From assembly GCA_950295325.1 (NCBI GenBank), contig OX485804.1:61472533-61536532 (forward strand): 64,000 nt of DNA, written 5' to 3'. Source of the stretch: Polytrichum commune. Its lineage: Eukaryota > Streptophyta > Polytrichopsida > Polytrichales > Polytrichaceae. The position numbers and the translations under genes are program-made. Every line of letters begins with the position of its first letter. Within the stretch, counting starts at the first letter, position 1. Positions 48,527-59,385 of this stretch are shown piece after piece. Under the pieces are notes generated by a model, which had not been told where the DNA came from, searched no databases, and saw only the letters and a list, made by a program, of their open reading frames with translations.

Positions 48527-51073
48527 TCACAAGATGCAGTTGCCCCAATCCCCCTCCAGATCAAAACTTGCTGCAAACTCAATCCCAGGAGGGTCAGGAA
48601 GTTTCTCCCAATCAAGGCCCGCATCGGACTGCATTGCCATTTGGTTGTAGGAGATCATCTCCACTGGTTCCACGTACGATATGGAGTTGGAGGAGGATGG
48701 ACACAACAGCCCAGCGTCCAAGCTGTTGACGGTAAGCTTGGAGAGCGTGGACTGCGCACTTGTATCAGGGGGCGAGTCTAGCGGATCGCTGCTGGTGCGA
48801 TGCAGAACCCCAGGATCTGATAAAGTGTGTGCTAGGGTGTTCGGCGGTGGTGAATGGGTGAGCCCCAGCTTGCATTCGAGGCCGTCATCCAATTCAGTGG
48901 CCCTTACCGATTTCAACCCCAAGCAAGTAGGTGGGGGGGCCAGGCGTTTTGATGTTGTCTGCAATCAGCTCAACCATCGTTAGATTACTGTTACAATCAT
49001 CCTCGAACCGTGACAAAGCAGGATTGGCATGTTATCATGTCCAAAGTGCATGATGAACCAAATGGAGTAGCTAATGAACCTACCAACCAGGCTGAGCAAA
49101 ATTCGGCTAAACCAACCGCACCTGAGCTGATGAAGAGCTCACGTCTGTCCGGGCCGCAGCAGAGTTGGAGCGAGTCAATGCTTTAGGAGATCTCTTCCCC
49201 GTACTCTTGCCTTTGTAGCCGTATGGGCCACACCCGGAGCCTGTCCTCGAAGCAGAGGACGACCATTTCTGGGCACGAATCACCTGCATTTTCACAATTC
49301 CACCAAGTTTGATCATCTGTGTCAAAGCCCCCCACCCCCACCCCCACCCCCCCGGCTCATAATAGATACCTCAAAAAATATTCTTGTCCTCTAAAATTCA
49401 AAAAATTCAAAAAAAAAAAAAAAAAAGGCTCTTACAAGCTTCCCAACGCCATCTCGGTACACAATCAGTTCGTCTTTGTCCTTCAAATCATGGTACTTGA
49501 CGAATTCTCCTGCGAAGAGAAACCACTCACACCCATTATAATCCAGGTGCATTACCCAATGCGCAAACACAGCTTAGCGAGCTAGCAACTCTCAGCACAT
49601 CATCGCCATGCATGCGGCAGCCAAATTGGTGATGTCCTAATTGCTTAATTCATGACCAGATACAGCATGTATGATCGGGGTGGAGAAAGCGACTCTTCAC
49701 CTGTACTTTCCAGCACATACATTCGACTCTTATTATTGGGCCACCACCTGCGACAAAGAATCCTCAAAAAGGTCAGCTGGCCCTATTCAATCGAAAGAGA
49801 TCCACTTCTCTTTTTTTTTTTTGAGGGGGGGCGGGGGGGAGATAATAATGATTTGGCAACATGCTCACAAAGGAATGACATGCTCAGAAGTGATATCAAC
49901 AAAATCGACTTACTTGTATCGAAGACTCCAGTTCTTGTTAGAGTTGTAGTCCTCCAGTGTGAGCAATTTCCCCTCCTTGCTATCCAGGTGAGGAAGCTGA
50001 CCTTCTGCGTCTCTCTGCAGAAAGGGAAAGGACCGAGTAGGACAACATGATGAGCACCACCAGTCATGCAGACAGCTCCATCCCGACTGCCCAGTTGCCC
50101 AATGTACAGGTGCAACCTCTCTCCCTTCCCATAATCAATCAAAATGTAGCGAGAATCCTCACCTTTGGAAGTACAATCCTTCCGAGTTCTCCTACGTCCG
50201 TCACCGTTAACTCCTTCTTGAGCAGAAACCTCAAGGGATCCACCCACGACCGGCCCTGCACAAGCAGCAGATCGACCACCGAGTGTTCATGCCCCCACAA
50301 CACATGGTCAAAGTTTCTCTACCATACCACCCCGAAGAAGAAAGAATGTACATAATACATAATGCAGCAGAAAGCAAGCAAGCACAAGCATTGCTTCTTA
50401 CCTGCTGGGCAAACGCGGGGTGCGACTGCGTATACAAAGGGGGCAACAAGATGCGTGGGTTGTCCGTGGGATTATGGTGAGTGTCAGAGAACGTAGAGGG
50501 CGGCGGTGTCCATGGCTTGAGTGCCACACATGAGGAGCCCCCCATGGAGGCCTCCTGCTGCCCTTGGACCATGCATGAGGCGAGTGACGATGACCCGGTT
50601 GAGGTGCGGAAGCAGCAGTCACAGGAATTCCCCCCGAAATTGAATCCCCCTAAGGACCGCCCACCTTCCAGACACATCCCACCAAACGATCCCCCACCGT
50701 CCTTGCACCCCACCGCCATGTTGTTATGGTTGCTGTTGCTGCTGGTGGGCAAGCGCAGGCCAAGTGCAGATGAGGAGCCCATCCCCTTGGCGGAGGAAGA
50801 CTGCGAGCCGCAACTGAACATGCCCCGAAACTCACTCCCCAACCCGTCATTACAATTCTCGGGCGATGACGGATGGTGATTTCTTCCTCCTCCTCCTTTT
50901 CCTCCTCCGCAATCCCGCCTTCCCTCCGCCTTCACGCGCCAAGAAAGCTGGTTCGTCTTGAAGCTCGCGTTCGGCCCCTCCAGCACACAATCTGGTGAGG
51001 GTCGCTTCACCCCAAACCTGGGCTCCGATCCTTTATTCTGCGCGGCCACAATTTTCCCTCCCACCACGTCCAT
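48527..51073 (-). CDS. B3-domain transcription factor of the LEC2/FUS3/ABI3 class, 7 exons
   Basis: DNA-binding regulator; this B3 class binds RY (CATGCA) elements and in seed plants controls embryo and reserve programmes. Exons 50402-51073, 50163-50255, 49914-50014, 49701-49747, 49436-49509, 49122-49283 and 48527-48958 join with matching phases to 526 residues. Exon 1 (224 residues, start MDVVGGKIVAAQNKG) is Gly/Ser/Asn-rich and probably disordered. The B3 domain spans about residues 228-330: VDPLRFLLKKELTVTDVGEL, then GRIVLPK at the exon 2 end, LPHLDSKEGKLLTLEDYNSN, WWPNNKSRMYVLESTGEFVK, and DLKDKDELIVYRDGVGKLVI. The split after LPK matches my recollection of the family's intron position. 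A basic, Ser-rich tail (GKSTGKRSPK) and a 143-residue acidic/Pro-rich C-terminus ending DWGNCIL follow. ABI3-type B1/B2 basic regions are not seen, so LEC2/FUS3-like is closer. The ATG at 51073 sits in a good context; the upstream opening is only TTG. Confidence 0.93.
49328..49355. repeat. C-run (G-quadruplex-prone on the transcribed RNA) in B3 intron 5
   Basis: CCCCCCACCCCCACCCCCAC and following Cs lie within the intron 49284-49435, next to a run of A at about 49410-49426. On the minus-strand transcript this gives four or more G-runs, able to form a quadruplex in the intron between the end of the B3 domain and the basic tail. Confidence 0.6.
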
Positions 51074-52370
51074 GGCGCCCACCAATACCAAATCCGATCT
51101 CTCCCCAACCCCAACCCCAACCCAGCCCCTCCCTCAAGCCTGCTCCAGTCCAAAGTCGAAAAAGGCAGAAGCGGTAGTAGTAGCACTGCGGTCTCGTGAC
51201 GCTGAACCCACTCTAGCTACCCGAGTGTTGCTGCTGCCACCACGATGGCAGCACTAAAATAAACCGAGCGATGATGCCGTTCAAGTATGAAATCCTAGCA
51301 GTGTTGCAGCGATTCCTCCAAAGCCGAAATTTGCTGCCGCAGGGGGGAAGAAACTCCCCCCGCCCCTCCACATCGCCTCTCCTAACCTCCCCGCTCCCCC
51401 ACCACCGCCACCCCTCCCCCTCCTCCGCCAACTGCTACAGGACACAAACCCACCTTTAGACAACGGAAGCAAACAACTCAGATTCCCAATGACACCCCCC
51501 AAGACCCACACAAACCCTCATACACGTCCCACACCAACAGGTCTCATCAGCATCAGCAGCACCCACCATCGTCATCACCACTCCGTCGATGCATCATCAC
51601 AGGAATGGCACGGCCAATCCACTAAACCTTGATGGGAAGAAGACGGTCGACCAAGGTCTAGGGACACATCAGAACGCCAAAGAGCACCAAGGCGGGTGCG
51701 AATTTTACCACGAATGCCACGGATTCCTCCCTCGCAGCCGAAGCCGATGAAGCATGCCAAGCCGATGTTGGCCGGCATGACTTTGGAGATGCAGACACAC
51801 TTCGTAACGCTCACTACCTACTTCTGATCCACCCGGCCACCACCAACCTACCCTATCCCTCCCCACCACCACCATTTCCCACTGCCACTCACCTCCCTCC
51901 ACTCCATCCTTCCTTCCTGCCTGCCTGCCTGCCTGCAACCCCCGGCCCTCACCTGCACCTCCTCTAGCAACCTTCCCAACCCCCAGACAGACAGACCGAC
52001 TACCCGCACGCCCTCCCGCCCTCCCCACCCTTGCGAGCACGCGAGTTAGGGGAGATTCGTGCTTTCGCAACGCTCGCGAAAACGCTGCCAAGCTCACGCA
52101 GCTGCAAACTGCCCCGCTCTCTGTCCCCGCTCCCAGCCCAAGGGGAGGGCCAGCCTGGGCCGGGCCGGGCCGCGCTCGGCTCGGGTGCGCTGCTCTGCCC
52201 TGCCCGTCCCGCCCCGGCCCGTCCCAGCCCGGCCGGGCGGGGCGGGGGCCGACAGCAAGCGGCGTGCGTCGGACACGTGGACCTGCATGCATGCGGGAAA
52301 CTCCACAAGGGGTGCTGTGGACAGTTCCCATTGGTGGGGAACCCAGCGAACCTCCATGCGCTTGGCTAAG
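51074..52370 (-). promoter_or_regulatory. GC-rich leader and CpG island upstream of the B3 gene
   Basis: Strongly pyrimidine-rich on the plus strand (purine-rich in the transcript), with CpG concentrated at 52000-52260, where GGCCGGGCCGGGCCGCGCTC-type sequence occurs. A (CTGC)n tract lies at about 51917-51938. Overlapping open frames on both strands (up to 208 codons) are composition artefacts. This is the likely 5' UTR and promoter; no TATA box is evident. Confidence 0.5.
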
Positions 52371-53190
52371 GCATCCCCTTTCTCGCCAGACTGGGTGCCC
52401 ATCTCCAGATACACCAACACTCTCACTGCCACTCCAGCCTCACTGCCACTTCGTTGTGGCTTTTCACCCCCCTACTTAGTAACCTAAACCCCCACCCCAC
52501 CCCACCCCACCCCCTCTAGGCCACAATGAATGAGTGAAGTTTTATGAAGGAATTCATGGTATGGGATCCCCCACCCCCCCCCCCTAAACCCTAACCACGT
52601 ACCATGTAGGTAGTAGGTCAGTAGGAATGAGTGATGAATCATGGTCCTAGGATGTGCAACTTCGACCATCGGCGCTGTGATGGTGAGAGTGTGTGTGTGT
52701 CTGTCTGTCTAGTATTATGAATGCAATGCATTCAATGCACCCTTGGGGGGAGAGAGAAGGAGGGAACTATCATCGCATACAAGCAAGTGTGCTTTTCTCC
52801 TCCCTTGTTCATCCACCGTACAAGTCCTGAAACAATACGCAACCCGGAGGTTATTGTTTCTAGTTTATTTCACACCGGAGTTGGTTTCAAAAACCCCTCA
52901 TATTAGTCTAGCTCAAGTCCATAGAGATGAATCAGCCGTAAACTTATAGGGTTCAAGTTCTTGTGTTGGATGGATCAGAGGTACGTTGTTGTATGTGATA
53001 ATTCCCTCCCTCAAATCCAATCAACAATCAAGAATCGTCATAACCAAAAAGGAAAAGGAAAACACACACACACACACACAATGGCAGTCAAGTCGATGTG
53101 AATTGGCCTTGCCCTAATCAAGAGTTCTCTTGGTACAAGGTGGGGTTTAATGCCTACCTTGTGATAAGTTCCATCGTAATCACTAAGTGG
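52371..53190. repeat. Intergenic with simple repeats
   Basis: (CCCCA)n at 52486-52516, a C-run at 52570-52583, a TGTGTGTG/CTGTCTGTCT tract at about 52692-52712 and (CA)n at 53064-53079. The C-rich tracts are quadruplex-prone on the minus strand. No gene is seen. Confidence 0.55.
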
Positions 53191-53505
53191 GTAGTAGGGA
53201 AACATGGTCCTAGTATGCACTTCACATTTCACCTAAGCAATCATTGGGATATGACCCAATCGACAAGAGCCGACTCCAATCAACAATCGTCCTCACCACT
53301 AGTGTAGTAGGAAACATGGTCCTAGAATGCACTTCCCATTTGACATGAGAGGTCATTGGAATGTGACCCGATTGACGAGAGTCAAGTCCAATCGACAATT
53401 GTCATACACTTCACTTGATTGTTGTCAACCGGGTGGTGTGATAATGACCGCATGTGTCAAAGTGGGAAGTGTGTTCTATGACCACGTTTCCTACTAGTGA
53501 ACCAA
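53191..53505. repeat. Tandem pair (~117 bp) plus inverted copy
   Basis: GGAAACATGGTCCTAGTATG (53196) and GGAAACATGGTCCTAGAATG (53310) start two direct units that share ATATGACCCAATCGACAAGA-like and CAATCAACAATCGTC-like blocks. A third, inverted end (GGAAGTGTGTTCTATGACCA through GTTTCCTACTAGTG, to 53505) closes the structure. It is non-coding and probably a MITE with an internal duplication. Confidence 0.6.
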
Positions 53506-55290
53506 CCACGAGACTCGCCTTGGATATTGTTTACCCGTATAGACCCGAAGTTGTCAAAAACTAGGTGAGTTTTAGGTGAGTTATGTAGAAAGTTAAATAT
53601 GTTGATTTTCCCGATTCATTTTGGGCCCTTCATTTAGGGTCCAAGTCCAACTAGATTTCGGTTTGATATGAAGGAGATGATGTTCTGAGGCGAATTTGAT
53701 TTGCGTAGAAGGTCACTAAAATTTGAGTGAGGAGGCATGTTTTCTTGCTCATGGGTGTTGTCTTTTGTAAGAATCAATTATCTTTTAGCACTTTGGACAA
53801 CAACCCAAAACAAATGTGCTCCAAAGATGGCTTTCAAGTTCAATATAAGAGACACACATCACCCAATCAATGGACTTTGACCATCTTTAGAACACGCAGA
53901 TGAACTCCACATTTCAAATTTCAAATTTCTCGCATGTATGATTGTCAATTTTGCACATGTGTGTATATTTCAACTGATGGGTCGCATTCATTCCCTTACC
54001 CAAATTCAAAAAACCCAAAAATTTTCACTAGCCACCCCCAACTTATCTCAACTTTGTGACCGTTCATGATCTTCTCACCTTTTTTCCTCACGCCTTCATT
54101 ATGAAGTTGGCTTCTACATGCAAGTGACCCATCAAAACAAATGTTGGTGATAGTGAGCTCAAATACCCTGAACATCAAGGGTGAAAATTCTAAGCTCATT
54201 GGAGCACACCCTGAGCCCGAAACAATAAAGATTTAAGGCCTAGGTGAGTGACAAGGCTATGCTAGGCTAGAAGGCTACTGCTAAGTCTAGTCCCCGGATT
54301 TCTTTTCCTAATTTAATAAGACTTAGCCCTTCGTTCCTTGAACCGAGATTGCTCATCCCCTCCAAGACCACAAGAGGGCAAATCCATTTGGCTCGATTCC
54401 CACGCCTTAGATTGCTTTCTAAACTTCTTCTTTTTTGTCCTTTTAACCCAAAAAAAAAACCCCTTACATGTTTCAATTGATAATTTTGAGGAATTCTCAA
54501 TGTTTTTGAGAACGTCTTTGAGTTGGATAAGGAAAAAAAATGAAAAAAAACAAAACTCGAGTTGTGTGGGAATCTTGTTCTATCAAAGAGAAAAACAAAA
54601 GGATATATATATATATATATAATGAGGGAAATATGTGAACCCTATACAATATGGGAGAAGAAGACTTGCATATGAATGAAGTCATAAAATCATATGATGT
54701 CATGAGAAGGCATTCGTGTATTAACAAAGCAGGGAGTTCCTAACTCTTAGAAAATGCAGCAAAAAATCACAAACACAAACACAGCCAACTTCTTATTCAT
54801 TCCCAAATAGCTTAAATTGCATATTTTGAAGTGAGGTTTATGTAAATCATACCTCAAACAACAACAATGGTCGTCGTTGTTGTTGTTTTATTGGCGCAAA
54901 TTGAAAAAATCAATTGCAAGAAAAGAACCAAAGTACAATGACCACAGAAGAAACAACGCACACCGAGGGGAGATCAAGAAATAATATTCATCTAGGACCT
55001 AACCTTCCACATAACCACCAAGTTACTTCATGTCACAGTAAGACCTTTGACCCCCAAAGTTGAATCGAATTCGTTAAGGACAACATCTTGGTAGACCACG
55101 TCCGGACCTTTTCCAAATCCGTGAGAGTCCCTTTCCACTCAATCCTATCATGGTCATTGTTGGAACACAAATGTCATTCTTGACTAGGATGGCTAGTTCA
55201 TAGTTCCTGCAATCCGTAACTAGTGCTCCTTTTTAGAGAGGGTGATCTTGAGCAACCATGAACTTTATAGATAGCTGGAAGTTTACATGA
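53506..55290. other. Intergenic, no gene seen
   Basis: AT-rich with an (AT)n run at 54604-54621 and a short GTTGTTGTTG/CAACAACAAC hairpin at about 54857-54888. Frames are short and without recognisable domains. Confidence 0.4.
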
Positions 55291-55293
55291 TTA

Positions 55294-56340
55294 TGCCCCC
55301 TTCCCACCCGAGTTTACCAAATAACCAAAGTATTTCCTAAAAACCGGGTAAAGCTCCCTTGGTTATAGCGGAGGCCTCCGGCTATCCCAATGCACCTACA
55401 AGAACTTGCTCCGGAGATTTTCAAGTAGGTTTTAATTAAGTAGCTTTCACACATGTTCATTGTTTTATCTACCAAGCAATGAATGTTGGGTAGTTTTTGT
55501 CTCATCCCCAAATGCCCTACTACTCACCTATCTTATGCTCCCTTCCCACCTGATTTTAGCTAAGACTAAAAGTTGGTTCTAACAAACCGGCCTTCACACC
55601 ATCGACATTTATCTAGTGCCGAGGCTAGTTAGCAAATGATGTGGCATGGCTTAAAAGTGGACGTTTTAAGCCTCAAGCACTAAGCCTTCCATCGGTACCT
55701 AAACATGAGGCAAGAATGTAGGACCTTTAAAAGTGTCGCCTCCCGCCCTTGTGATTGGTTGCTTTTAGTCTTGGCTATGAGGGCACGAGGAGCTTCATTA
55801 ACAAAAATTGATGGTAAGATAGATGAGTAGTGAGGCATTTGGGGATGGGACAAAAACTATCCAACATTTCATTGCTTGGTAGATAAAACAATGAACATGT
55901 GTGAAAGCTACTTAATTAAAACCTACTTGAAAATTTCCAGAGCAAGTTCTTGTAGGTGCATTGGGATAGCCGAATGCCTCCGCTATAACCGAGGGAGCTT
56001 TACCCGGTTTTTAGGAAATACTTTGGGTCTTAGCTAAAGTTAGGTGGGAAGGGGGCATTACCATCGGCTTTTGTCAATGGAGCTCCTCGTGCCCTCATAG
56101 CTAAGAGTAAAAAACAACCAGTCACAAGGGCGGGAGGCGACACTTTTAAAGGGCCTATATTCTTGCCTCATGTTTAGGTACCAATGGGAGGGTCGGTGCT
56201 TGAGGCTTAAAACCTCCACTGTTAAGCCATGCCACATCATTTGCCAACTAGGCTCAGCACTAGATAAATGTCGATGGTGTGAAGGTTGCGTTGTTAGAAC
56301 CAACTTTTAGTCTTAGCTAAAGTCAGGTGGCAAGGGGGCA
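55294..56340. mobile_element. 522-bp MITE family R5, outer copy, split by the inner copy
   Basis: The outer copy is 55294-55532 plus 56061-56340, which together with one TTA at the junction equals about 522 bp. Its ends are TGCCCCCTTCCCACCC and the inverted AGGTGGCAAGGGGGCA. The left flank is TTA (55291-55293) and the right flank TTG (56341-56343), a slightly decayed 3-bp duplication. The outer halves are the reverse complement of the inner copy's two halves. Non-coding. Confidence 0.85.
55536..56057. mobile_element. 522-bp MITE family R5, inner copy, inserted in inverted orientation
   Basis: Ends TGCTCCCTTCCCACCTGA and TTAGGTGGGAAGGGGGCA, with perfect TTA at 55533-55535 and 56058-56060. The insertion point lies inside the outer copy at CCTATC|TTA|CCATCGG, which matches the inner copy's own uninterrupted centre (CATCAATTTTTGTTAATG region, reverse complement). 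Hairpin pairing of each half with the other copy is extensive. The TWA duplication points to a PIF/Harbinger-type transposase acting in trans. Confidence 0.88.
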
Positions 56341-56343
56341 TTG

Positions 56344-57075
56344 CATTGGTTACAAAGACCCCATGAAGTGATCCCCGAGGCATTGCGACATTGTATATTG
56401 AAATTGTGATTTGACTGAGAGTGGAGATATCAGTTTATGGACTCTGAAACTGTGAGTCCGGGATAAATGAATTATGAGCATAAACACTTCATACTTGTTA
56501 TGAAGCTGACGTGCGACACTCGCATTAGACTCAAATCCATCATTCCTTCACATTTTGTCACCAACACCTGCTGTTGGAGGTGCACTGAAAATGTGATTCT
56601 ATAGGTTTATTATCTCAATTGCACGAATTTAATTTCGCTGCTAAATGTTGTGGGGTCTTTGGCCCAGAGTTTGGGAAGTTTTTGAAGCCTTAGTGGCTAA
56701 TTGCCGGTAGTTGCTACGAAGGGTCGGATTTTTCCCAATTTACATCGGCAACAGCCAGTCTTTTGTAAAATCAATCGGCCAATTGCCTATATTTTCATAT
56801 TTTCATTGGCCAATATCCGATTAAATGGAATTCATATCGGCACTAACTGTTTAAAAAATGTATGAAAAGTTATTAGAAATCATTTCTTAGTACAAAATCT
56901 TGAATAAGTGAAAAGAAAGGCATGTTCAAAACTTTAAATTTGAAGAGTTAATATCCTTGGCATGAATTGAACCTAGCAATGCCTTCACCGCTTGAAGGCC
57001 AAGGGTCCCCCAATTCTTCATAGAAGCAATTGGATTTGGTCATGGAAAGGTTGCATAATTCAAAAAGTTTAAGGT
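56344..57075. other. Intergenic before the hAT remnant
   Basis: AATTGCC and ATCGGC motifs recur (about 56700-56850), but no ordered repeat is seen. No gene found. Confidence 0.35.
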
Positions 57076-57310
57076 TTAGGGTACTTCTTCAAGTGCGTCA
57101 TCAGATGCCCCAGACAAATAACGCTCTGGATTGCTATACAAATAGCGAAACTTAGCAGCATCCTTCCAAAGATCTAGAGCACTTGTTAGAATGTCATCAA
57201 AATCATTGTCTGGGCCTTCTATAGCAACACGCAACATACTTTCTAAGTTAGATGTAGACATTCGAAGTTGCCGTTCATCTTCGAAGCCCTGACCTACATC
57301 CCTCGATACT
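57076..57310 (-). pseudogene. hAT-type transposase C-terminal tail (remnant)
   Basis: Minus-strand translation gives FEDERQLRMSTSNLESMLRV, then VAIEGPDNDFDDILTSALDL and LWKDAAKFRYLYSNPERYL before a stop. The order (N-L-x-x-M/L-x-R-V-x-I-x-G-P, F-D, A-x-x-x-W) is that of the segment following the hAT dimerisation domain in hAT-like proteins. The upstream transposase body was not found within this window, so it is a fragment. Identification rests on motif recall, not a search. Confidence 0.5.
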
Positions 57311-58065
57311 TGCCTGCACTCAGATACCCATGCTCATGACCCGGAGGGTATCGGTTACCATTTTCCGGGTATCGGCTAGTATTTGAATACTTCTTCCGGA
57401 TGAAATCCAGTAACTCACAAGAAGAATCGGCTACATTTCTGGGACATTTTCTGGTCCATCAGCTAATTGCTGGAGGATTGAAATTACAGGGATATTGCCA
57501 TCCGATGGTTGGAAATTTGGACAGGCCATGAGGGGAAATCCATCGGCTGATAATGAACTAGCCGTCGGTTTTCCCCGACCATTGCTTTGGCCCCTGACTT
57601 AGGTGTTAATTCGGTATTATTTTTATTTTTTTCCACAAGCTCTAGATACATAAAATTCAACATTGTCATCCTCCCCGATGATAAGTGATGCAAACATGCA
57701 TCCCCTGCCCACTCTGATTCCATGCATCATTTTTTTACGATGCGTTGATTTCTTTGGATTTCTTGTTTCTTTTTTTACAATGATATGTCTCATATGTAAT
57801 GCCAAGAATTGATTATTCCGATAGACCTCTGAAAAACTTTGCAATTCTTATAAGCTCTTGTTTGTTACGTGGGCCCCAAGGGACAAGGCCACCTTAATCT
57901 AGACCAAGGGATGATTCTTTGCTCTTTGTACTAGATTCAAGCCTCCTCACTTCACTTCCTCATGCATGTTTAAAACACCAAGCAACGTTGTCAAACTTAA
58001 AATGATATGAATATGAGGTACACTTTGTGTTTGGAGTGTTCCATATATGACCACATTGGAGATAA
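57311..58065. other. Intergenic between the hAT remnant and the R4 MITE copy
   Basis: Mixed composition to 57600, AT-rich after. Short frames only; no recognised domains or repeats. Confidence 0.35.
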
Positions 58066-58440
58066 CAACCAGTTCACATGGAGTCCCACGTTCTAAGTCC
58101 CACTTATGTTAGCAAGTCCCAACTTTTGAGCTTCAAGAAATCCTCAAAACATGGTTAATTATCATCAAAGTTGGATCTTGATTATTTTATGCAAAATATT
58201 TGTAGGACTTATGTTAAGATTTGGGTCTAGCTTTTTGCTCGACCCAACTCTCGACACAAAGTCCCAAGACTCACCTCCAAAACGTGTTGCCATGTAGGCA
58301 TCCATGTAGGCATTCATGTCATACTTGGGACTTAGGACTCGGGACCCCTTGTGAAGTGGTAAGTCCCAACTTTCATGCTCTCAACAATTGAAAGTGTAGG
58401 GATTGACCTCAAGTGACTTGGGACCATGTGCAAAGTAGCC
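58066..58440. mobile_element. MITE family R4, copy 2 (375 bp, opposite orientation)
   Basis: Matches the reverse complement of 40003-40369: AGTCCCAACTTTTGAGC, TTGTGTTAAG-like/GGGTCTAGCTTTTTGCTCGA, CCCAACTCTCGACACAAAGT, and ATGTAGGCATTCATGTCATA. Flanking TAA at 58063-58065 and 58441-58443. The terminal repeats are more decayed (CAACCAGTTCACATGG and the CATGTGCAAAGTAGCC end), so it is the older or less intact copy. Confidence 0.8.
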
Positions 58441-58537
58441 TAAGTTTCCATCACTATTTGAGAATGTAGTATTAGGGAGTCTGATTTTTTCATTTTTCAT
58501 TTTTCATTTTTTCAATTGGACTAGCAAGTTGACATTA

Positions 58538-59036
58538 GGGTCACTTCACACACGAGACTGAGAGCCTGTGACCATTGCACTTCAAGCACTCTCATTGGTG
58601 GAAAAGGCGGAGCTGGTCCAAGTTCGCTTCACACTACATTTGAGGGACCAACGGGGCATGTGAATACAAGATGGACGTAAGGTCCATATGGATTCCTACA
58701 TGGCATCAAATGGATTATGTTTCATGGTCACTTGGACTATTTTCAAAAACCACCTCTTGGAGGTAGGCCTAACACAAAACCGGGAGACCATGGCACTCCG
58801 AACGCTCACAATCATTAGTTTATTCTATTTTATCATACGCGAGGACCGGCATGAATAGGAATGCATTGAAATAGCATTTGGTTGAGGGCCCGGTCACATA
58901 CGAGTTCACACTACACTTGAGGGCATGTGACCACACTACATGATTTTGGAGGTGTCTTGGGACGACCTTTCGACACTTTCTTTTGGACTCTCACAATTTC
59001 ACGGTCACAGCTCTTGGCTCGTGTGTGAAGTGGCCC
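58538..59036. mobile_element. Tourist-like MITE (499 bp)
   Basis: Ends GGGTCACTTCACACACGAG and CTCGTGTGTGAAGTGGCCC with TTA on both flanks (58535-58537 and 59037-59039). Pairing continues inward through GAGAGCCTGTGACC and GGTCACAGCTCTTGG. Subterminal motifs TTCACACTACA(T/C)TTGAGG occur twice (58630 and 58905). It is non-coding. Confidence 0.85.
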
Positions 59037-59116
59037 TTAGCCTCTATCTCACGGAGGGCTAGCACACTCTGCCACTCTAGGGGAATCAACCGGTTTGAAA
59101 CCACCTTGATGCACTA

Positions 59117-59383
59117 CACCCTAAACTCCGTATTATCAACCTCCATAATGTCACACATAATGCCACTTATTGAATGTTGGTGCATGCATATGCCACATCG
59201 CCCGGGAAGGTCAAGTGAAGTGGAACACACCGCACCATTTTATATGTTGCACTTTGTGTTATTCCATAGTGTCACATGCTATGCTAATTCTACAGTATCA
59301 CGCATCCATGTTAACACTACAAAACTCCATAATATCATGTGCACTTTGGTTACCACAGGTGTGATACTACGGAGTTTAGAGTG
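59117..59383. mobile_element. MITE family R3, copy 2 (267 bp, internally deleted)
   Basis: Same ends as 34949-35407 (CACCCTAAACTCCGTATTAT and ATACTACGGAGTTTAGAGTG), with TA flanks at 59115-59116 and 59384-59385. Relative to copy 1 it lacks about 190 bp between CATAATGTCACACA and TTGAATGTTGGTGCATGC. Non-coding. Confidence 0.8.
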
Positions 59384-59385
59384 TA

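Noticed and set aside
49319-49585. Plus-strand frames across the B3 introns and exons
   Set aside because: They run antisense to exons whose phases and B3 residues fit exactly; the frames are fortuitous.
51213-52487. Long overlapping open frames (up to 208 codons) on both strands upstream of the B3 gene
   Set aside because: They arise from GC-rich, low-stop sequence; translations are Arg/Pro/Gly/Ala-rich on both strands, differ by frame, and show no domain.
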